Shown here one piece after another: positions 57,322 through 64,000 of a stretch of DNA of 64,000 bases (the stretch's first letter is position 1; the number at the start of each line of letters is the position of its first letter). Position numbers and translations under genes: made by a program. The DNA is from Brachynemurus nebulosus (lineage: Eukaryota; Arthropoda; Insecta; Neuroptera; Myrmeleontidae): positions 21,416,916 to 21,480,915 of the forward strand of contig JAPWDM010000003.1 in assembly GCA_035578155.1 (NCBI GenBank). Direction: 5' to 3'. The notes under the pieces were generated by a model. The model searched no databases. It was not told the DNA's origin and saw nothing but the letters and a program-made list of their open reading frames with translations.

Positions 57322-58784
57322 TATGTCTCTTTATTAAATATTATCATTTCTTCCAGCAGAAGTAAAATTCATTCTTTTTTGTATTTAATTGTTTGTGTAC
57401 TGGGTACCAAAAAAAACCTTAATCCACAAATATTCTAACTCAAAATACAATAATATTTTTCCTTTGACATCCTTTTTGAATCTAATTTTCGTGTGTGACA
57501 GTACATACAATCAAACAGTATCAGCGTCTGCCATATCGTTGCATGTCAAATGTTATTCGATCTGCCTATCTTTGAGTTAAGTTTTTCAATGGAAATGGTT
57601 GGCTTTTAATTAGTCATATCATGATTTGGATGATTCAACGATCGTCCGCCGACATAATATACACATGAATAAAATTTGCTTATTGGCTAATAAAAATGCA
57701 TTTCAGTTGTGTTTAATTACACATATCACTCTACTACAACAGTTACATTCATAATATGTGTATTGATAAAGTTTAATTTTTTAAACGAAAAATTTATTTC
57801 TAAATAATTACAATTTTATAAAATTTTAATTTACACTAGCTCGATAACTTTATATGGATATGTATGTGTAGTTTTTACGTTTTTGCTAACGTATGCATAC
57901 ATATTTTATTGAATACAGAAAAAAATTAGGGGATTTTATACCTGAAATATTTTTAAACAGGAATCTTTATTTATAACGACCAGTTAAATCATCAAGGGTA
58001 ATTTTTTCACTTGAAAATGAGGTAAAGAATATAAGATTATTTAGTGCTGCTATAGTACCCAGTGTGTTGTCTTTTTGTCTTCAAAAAGCGAACGTAATTA
58101 TGGGTTAAATGCGTTATATTATTGCCATCTAGCGTTTGCAACTTTTGACGATTCTTCCCATACTTATAAAATAATAATAATAACCAATCCAGCCCATAAG
58201 CGCGGTATATGTTGTTAATAAACCAAAAGCCTTCGAGTTATCCTGAGAGGAAAGAAACTGAGAATGTGAAAATATTTTCAGCTAGATGAAAAAGTATAAG
58301 CATCGCTGCTCCACATTCACAATATAAATGGTTCCTTTTGCTGTGCTATAAGTATTTTATATTTATTAATTAAGCAATGATGATGTTCCGCTAAGTCTCG
58401 ATACACACTATAATGGCGCGCTAGATACGCTTCCACTCCAGTCTCACTCCGGTAAATCTATTCGAAACGTACTGACAGCAGCACGATGGTGTGAATCGAG
58501 GCTAAAAGTGATAGCGCATTTCTTATTTAACTTTTAATGGGGTAATGTCGTTAAAAATGCTCCCAAATTTCATCATGGTTAACTTAATGTTAAATACTTA
58601 TTAGGGTTGAGTGAAACTACGAGCGAATTAAGAATTTCTGTATTCAACAAGTCAATTGGCTAATTATATTCGAAAGATACTGTTAGGATTTGAATTTGTG
58701 ATCTTTCGGCGTATTCGCTATTTATTAACATTGGTTAATAAGGTTTTAAAAAATATTACCATAAAGGATTTACTGAAGTCCGAT

Positions 58785-59018
58785 CTGATTGGAACGACCA
58801 GTCACACTTGTCATAAATCAATAAAAATGTCATACCTGAGATAAATGAAAGATGTGTGAAATTTTCAAAACACATTATTTTTTTTTTATTTACTTAATCC
58901 ACACAGTAGTATCTACTTTATTTTGATTGTTCAAAAATCATCATCCAATTGAGTTATTTGGGCCAAGTGTTATACTGTTTTTGATTTATGACGAGTATGA
59001 CTAGTCGTTCCGATTGGA
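58785..59018. repeat. Short inverted repeat
   Basis: 58785-58823 and 58980-59018 pair (GATTGGAACGACCAGTCA, CATAAATCAA) with several mismatches; about 155 bases lie between. Probably an old MITE. Confidence 0.5.
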
Positions 59019-59663
59019 CCAATCCTGAACTTGATGAAGTTATTCCATATTTTAATATACCTGTTATATTATAATAATCAATAATACATACTTACAAGAA
59101 AAAGTCAAAATTTCAAAAAAATCGGAAACTTCGCCAGTATGTAGAGGTTGACTGCTTTATAACATAAAAAATACCAGTTGCTGCTAAAAAACAATTTTAA
59201 AGGGTGAAACATTCCCTAAAAATTGGGACTCAAAAATTTAAAAATTGATAAAATTTTGTTTGTATATATCTTACAGAATTCTAGTAATAGATGTAATATT
59301 ATTTTTTTGCATTTACACATTTTTAAGAAGTAAAACCACCCCTTTGAGTGTGTACTTAAAAATTTCAAAATTTTGTTTACATACTGGTGAAATTTCATTT
59401 TTTTTTTTTAGTTGCGGTTTCCTTGTTAGTTTTTATTCGATACTCGTATAAAGGACTGTCCCTACAGACACGGGACATCACAGTATTCTTTGTCTAAAAC
59501 CAATATTTACTTGACATTTATAGCTCACAAATTGACACATTTGAGTTTCAGTTTGGATCAAATAGTGTAATTTAATTATTTTGCAGTGGCTTAATCACAT
59601 TCTTTCTAGTTCCTGTGGAAACAGTCCTTAGGTCTTTTTTATTAATACTTATGAGAATTCAGT

Positions 59664-59712
59664 AAATTGGTGTAGCGCGGTGGTTAGTGTACTATAGTGC
59701 TACCAACTAACT
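59664..59712 (+). repeat. tRNA-like SINE head fragment
   Basis: TGGTGTAGCGCGGTGGTTAG resembles a tRNA A-box region as used by insect SINEs. No B box is visible, so only a remnant can be claimed. Confidence 0.3.
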
Positions 59713-60338
59713 GTACGTATATTTTTTGGAAGTACTTTTGTATTCAAACAAGTCAAGTACAATCATTTTTAAAGGTAATTTAATCATTGACTTTTTTTGG
59801 AATAGAAATAGTTGGAAAACCTGGTGTTTTATTGCACACTATTGTGACACTATTATACATTTTACTGGAATTCTGATGGATTGATGACAACTGAAATACG
59901 GACTTCTGAAATATGTATGAAATATACTTAAATATACCTACGTAGGCATTTCCTGTATACCTTTTTCTTATCGTTTGTTAAATCTTATGAAAATCTAAAC
60001 AATTTGTCGAAGATACGTAATTAATCCTTCATAAAATTGGAAATTCTCCATTTCCGGAATAGCAAAGAATGTAAGATTCAACTGGTTTTATTGAGATTAA
60101 AAACTAAATATACTTATCGTAATTTAAAGGGAAATTGTAGAAAAGAAAAACAAAGTATGCTGAAGGTCGTATTTCTACATTAAAAATACTTTGGAAATTT
60201 TGTTCTGTGAGTCTACAGTGTAAAATTAATGAATTTTAGACTTTTTACATGTTTAAAAATTGAACAGGTGGGGAAGAATTTGAGCCGTATAATAATTACT
60301 TAAGGTACTAAAATACGGAAATATTCCTTAACGTATTC

Positions 60339-60376
60339 CAGCGGTTCTCAGTCTGTGGTACACGTACCTCAGAGAA
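60339..60376. mobile_element. hAT terminal-repeat fragment
   Basis: CAGCGGTTCTCAGTCTGTGG followed by TACACGTACC is close to the CAGCGGTTCTCAACCTGTGG end of hAT elements. No partner end was found in the window. Confidence 0.4.
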
Positions 60377-60712
60377 TATGTGAAAACGTTATTAGTAATG
60401 GTAAGTGGCACAAGATTTTTCAGTTAAAGATCATTGCTTCGTTAAAAAAAAGTTGTAATCATGATTTTAAAAGAGAAATGAAAGAAAAATAAAAGCAATT
60501 ACAAGAAGATTATTCAGAATCGACATTTTTATTTAAAAGGGGATTGAACTATTTTGTGTTGATTTATGTTGAAATTGATCGATGCAAAGGAGGAGAAAAT
60601 ATCAGTTGCGGGCTACAATATGTTTATTGGACACATATTTCACAATTCCTAAAGTAACCCACAATTACAATACAAGGAATAAACTTCATAAAATAAAGAA
60701 AAATGTTCCAAC

Positions 60713-62828
60713 AATTAGAAAAATAATTTTTCTTTATTATTTTATTTTAGAATATTCGACTTAAAATGGCCCCTCTAAGATTATCTATACTACAAAATGA
60801 TTTCTTATATCCTTAATATTTGTAATTACTGGCTATTACATATAACTTCAAAAGATTACAAAGAAAATAATAAACAAGAATAATAGTAACAAGGGCTTGA
60901 AAACTCAATTTTGAGAGATGAGAATACTCATAAATGAAATGCTTAGCCAAGGAGTATATGGCGGAAAAAACCGCTGCTAAAGACCGACAATTGTATGCTT
61001 GAGGAGGATGCATCCTACTTATGAATCAATTGTCACCTTGTGGAAATGAGTAGCAAAGAAATCTGAATGAAAAAGTACACTAGCAATAAGAAATGGCAGA
61101 AATTACTAAAGTTGAACAAATATTAATCCAAATATTAATTCGAAATTTTAAAAAGGCACTTATTAAAATCTGATAAACATCATTATTAAAGTTTCTTGGA
61201 ATATTTAAAGTTTGGCATTCAACAAAAAATATTTATAATTGAAACAATAAAAAAAAATTCCATTCACTCAAGAGAACTCTTAATAACTTGAAAAAATTTT
61301 ACTAATTTATACAATATAGTAATAAAGTACAATATGAAAAAAAATTATTATGTACCAAGTTAAGTAATATGGTAAAGTATAATGATAATGAGTAAAATAT
61401 TTGATGACAATTACGTCATAATGGTTGGATGTTTGACGTAATTTTCGTCCATTTACGAACGTACCACTATTTAATGATGGTGATGATGTAACAATTTTAC
61501 ATCAGTACATAAATTGGTAAATATTTTAAATAAAATCACTTATTAGAATTATGGAAGAAAAACTGTAGAAATAAAAAAATTAAAATATCGGTTTAATGAC
61601 GTCTGTCGGATGCTATACAGAGCGTTACATAGAAAATTGACGATTATGTTTTTGTTAAGATTTTACTTGAAGTAGAAGAAGAAAATCTACATAAGAAATC
61701 AGTATACCAATTTTTTTCGAAACAGAAGATACGAAGCTACTGATAGAGGACGAAGAATCCAGTGAGAAGCGTCACGGAATATAGGTAGAAACATCACAAA
61801 TTTGAATCCTACTACAATTTTTGAAATGTGGTACCATATTAGGTACTTAAAAACCGAAAACCGAGAATTTTTAGTATCCATGGCCACAAAAATAAACTTA
61901 CGGGTCGAGTACTAATAAGTTATTTTTCAACTAAAAAATGCTGAATAAATTGAAAAGATGAAAGAAAAAAAATAAGAAAGTCAGTTGAAAATGTTATTTT
62001 AATAAAATGAATAGTAAGCGTCTATAAGTAACTATTTTCATTGAGAAATCTGTTTACTAATTGACAGTAAGCGGAAGGTCTTACGTGCCTAGGAAAGTAC
62101 GTAACTAGAAGAAACTATCATAGAGGTAACTATAATAACCAGAAAATAGAATGGTGAAAAATGTTTCTTACGCGTCAAATTACCTCTTATGTAAACATCA
62201 AGTGGTTGAAAAACTTAGTTAATTCAGTTTAATCGATTAAATTGAGTATTTTTCCCTACCGGATCTCTCCTATATTCAAATCGAGAGTATCCAAAAAGAA
62301 GTTAAACAACGAAACTCAGTCATAGGTCTACACATTAATCTATTGTTTACATTATATACTTTGAGTGTCTATAATCAAATTGGTGAAAACCAGTTGCAAC
62401 CAACAAAATCGGATAGATTTAGAAAAAATTCCCTTAAAGTTTCATGTATACCTCTTAATATATAGCAAAATACACGTATTCTTATGGGAAATAAAACATT
62501 TTTGTTATATACAGCAATGATTCTTTTTATAATACACGTGCGAGAAAGAAAGAAATATATTTCGTAATCTTTTTAAGAAAGATAGAAATATATTTTTTAT
62601 TCATTTAAACATGTACTACGAATATATAATTTGTATACAGGATGTTTCATGTATTAAATATGAAATGCATTTTTAATATGAAATATATAAAAGATATAGT
62701 CAGTCGTAATAGCCAGTAATTACAAATACTAAGGATATAAGAAATCATTTTGCAGTAGATAATCTTAGAGGGGCCATTTTAAGTCGAATATTCTAAAATA
62801 AAATAATAAAGAAAAATTATTTTTCTAA
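60713..62828. repeat. 2.1-kb segment bounded by 125-bp inverted repeats
   Basis: 60713-60838 and 62707-62828 are reverse complements (TTCGACTTAAAATGGCCCCT, GAAATCATTTTG...). The interior is AT-rich and noncoding. Frames at 60582-60764 and 60813-61013 overlap the arm and have no family match. Confidence 0.8.
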
Positions 62829-64000
62829 AAATGCATTTTTAATATGAAATATATACTTTTTATAAAAGTATAAATTTTTAACTGTTTATTAAATATTTTG
62901 CACTAAAATGTATTGCAAACAATTATCATATACATTTGTAGTCTATACACATCGAAATCGCAAGTTATCGTTATCAACTTGTACATTCTGAATTTGTATT
63001 TAAAAACAGATAGCAATATAACTTAATTTCTACCTGATCAGGGTGTATTATAAAAAGAATCTTTACTGTATTTTAATGAAAAATGATGCCGATAAATAGG
63101 TGAGTCTGTTTAAACACGTATACAAAATTTCGAAATGATTAAGAAAAGTTATTAAAAAATAAAAAAATTAATTCTTGGAATAAATGAATTACTTCTAAAA
63201 TACGGCAACATTTGGTAACGTCGTCTTAAATGATGCATTGTATAAGACGTAAAATAAAATTATAATATATATTACTCACAAAATAGTAGTTTAGCACGAA
63301 AAAGAATTTCTAAAAGTCTCAGATTTTTTGGTATTGACTGTATGTAAAAATTTTACTGTATTGACTGTGTGGACTCCGTCGTTAAGAAGAATGATATCTT
63401 TTCTAGGAAAAAATGGTGGAAATTTATAAAACTCTTGTAATGTTACCTTCACTGCCATCATCGGGAAAGAAAATTTTCTTAGTCTTGGTCTTGGCTGTGA
63501 AACTCAAATAATGGAGCGGTAATAAATATTTAAAACAGGAAAATAATAATTGTCAGTAACGAACATCTATATTTTCAACAACATCATGTTTAATTACTTT
63601 CGTTAATGTTTTGATATACCTACACTGAGACATTCTGTATACAGTTTAATTTTTCTTGCAAAATTTTTATAATTTCATGGAGAATACAAAAAAGTAATTA
63701 CAAGTTTGTTACAGTTATTCTAATTTCAATTATATTGGTTTATGGTTTCAAAACATGTGTTTTAATACATACGACTGAGTTTTTCCGATTTTGCATTTTG
63801 ACGTCACTTTCGTACAACCTTGTAAACTCTTGCATATGCATTTGACAATTTTAATTCTTTTTTGTAATTTTTATATAATTACATCATCTCATGCTGTATT
63901 TTTCCCGGGGTTTAAGTCAAGGATTTCCTGAATATCGTGTCGTAAAATGATTACCTATGTATCTGTCCTGTCAGCACTATTTTCGTGGGGAACAGACGGA

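Larger units (their letters stand above)
53771..64000. other. Upstream region of tna, no coding exon recognised
   Basis: I searched for the conserved ZMIZ N-terminal motif (around LLDWCGDPRAF) and did not find it. A GC-rich hairpin patch (AGCCTGGCAAAGCCAGGC and GCCGGGGCTC) lies at 55,660-55,740, and a C-run patch at 54,978-55,010. The rest is AT-rich with the MITEs listed. Confidence 0.6.

Overview
The window is nuclear DNA of an animal, most likely an insect. It is strongly AT-rich, has short GT-AG introns inside two conserved animal genes, and is full of DNA-transposon remnants (Tc1/mariner, hAT, TTAA- and TTA-target MITEs, foldback elements). I cannot fix the order or species from the sequence.

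Two protein-coding genes can be read exon by exon, both on the minus strand. (1) A FAAH2-like amidase (fatty-acid amide hydrolase 2 family) has eight coding exons and 535 codons. Seven exons lie at 5,189-7,285. The exon with the start codon lies at 39,456-39,633, so intron 1 is about 32.2 kb while the other six introns are 59-339 bp. A noncoding leader exon must lie further upstream; the best candidate is near 43,952-44,024. (2) A ZMIZ1/2-tonalli orthologue, an SP-RING (MIZ) zinc-finger protein of the PIAS-like group, occupies 48,276-53,770 in ten coding exons. They give a 959-residue frame if translation starts in the small exon at 53,748-53,770. The N-terminal domain that vertebrate ZMIZ1 has upstream is not found up to 64,000.

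Layout: 1-5,050 is downstream of FAAH2 and holds repeats (80-bp tandem duplication, 452-bp TTA-flanked MITE, 285-bp tandem units, tRNA-Arg-like SINE head, solo-LTR candidate). 5,189-39,633 is the FAAH2 gene. Its giant intron holds an array of heat-shock-element-like motifs, a 160-170 bp satellite, an hAT MITE with a perfect 8-bp target duplication, a palindrome, a nested inverted-repeat complex (19.0-26.9 kb), a TTAA MITE, a Tc1 element with a transposase broken by one stop codon, a 3.1-kb inverted-repeat element with a CTGT array, and a CCCAGTGAACAT element. 39,634-48,146 is intergenic or FAAH2 leader with more MITEs. 48,147-53,770 is the ZMIZ gene. 53,771-64,000 is its upstream region, with one more TTAA MITE and a few inverted repeats.

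The two genes have no evident functional link: one encodes a membrane-anchored lipid-amide hydrolase, the other a chromatin and SUMO-linked transcription coregulator. I see no operon, CRISPR array or complete RNA gene. The unusual content is structural: repeat architecture inside and around otherwise conventional genes. I did not find convincing evidence of a new multi-gene system.
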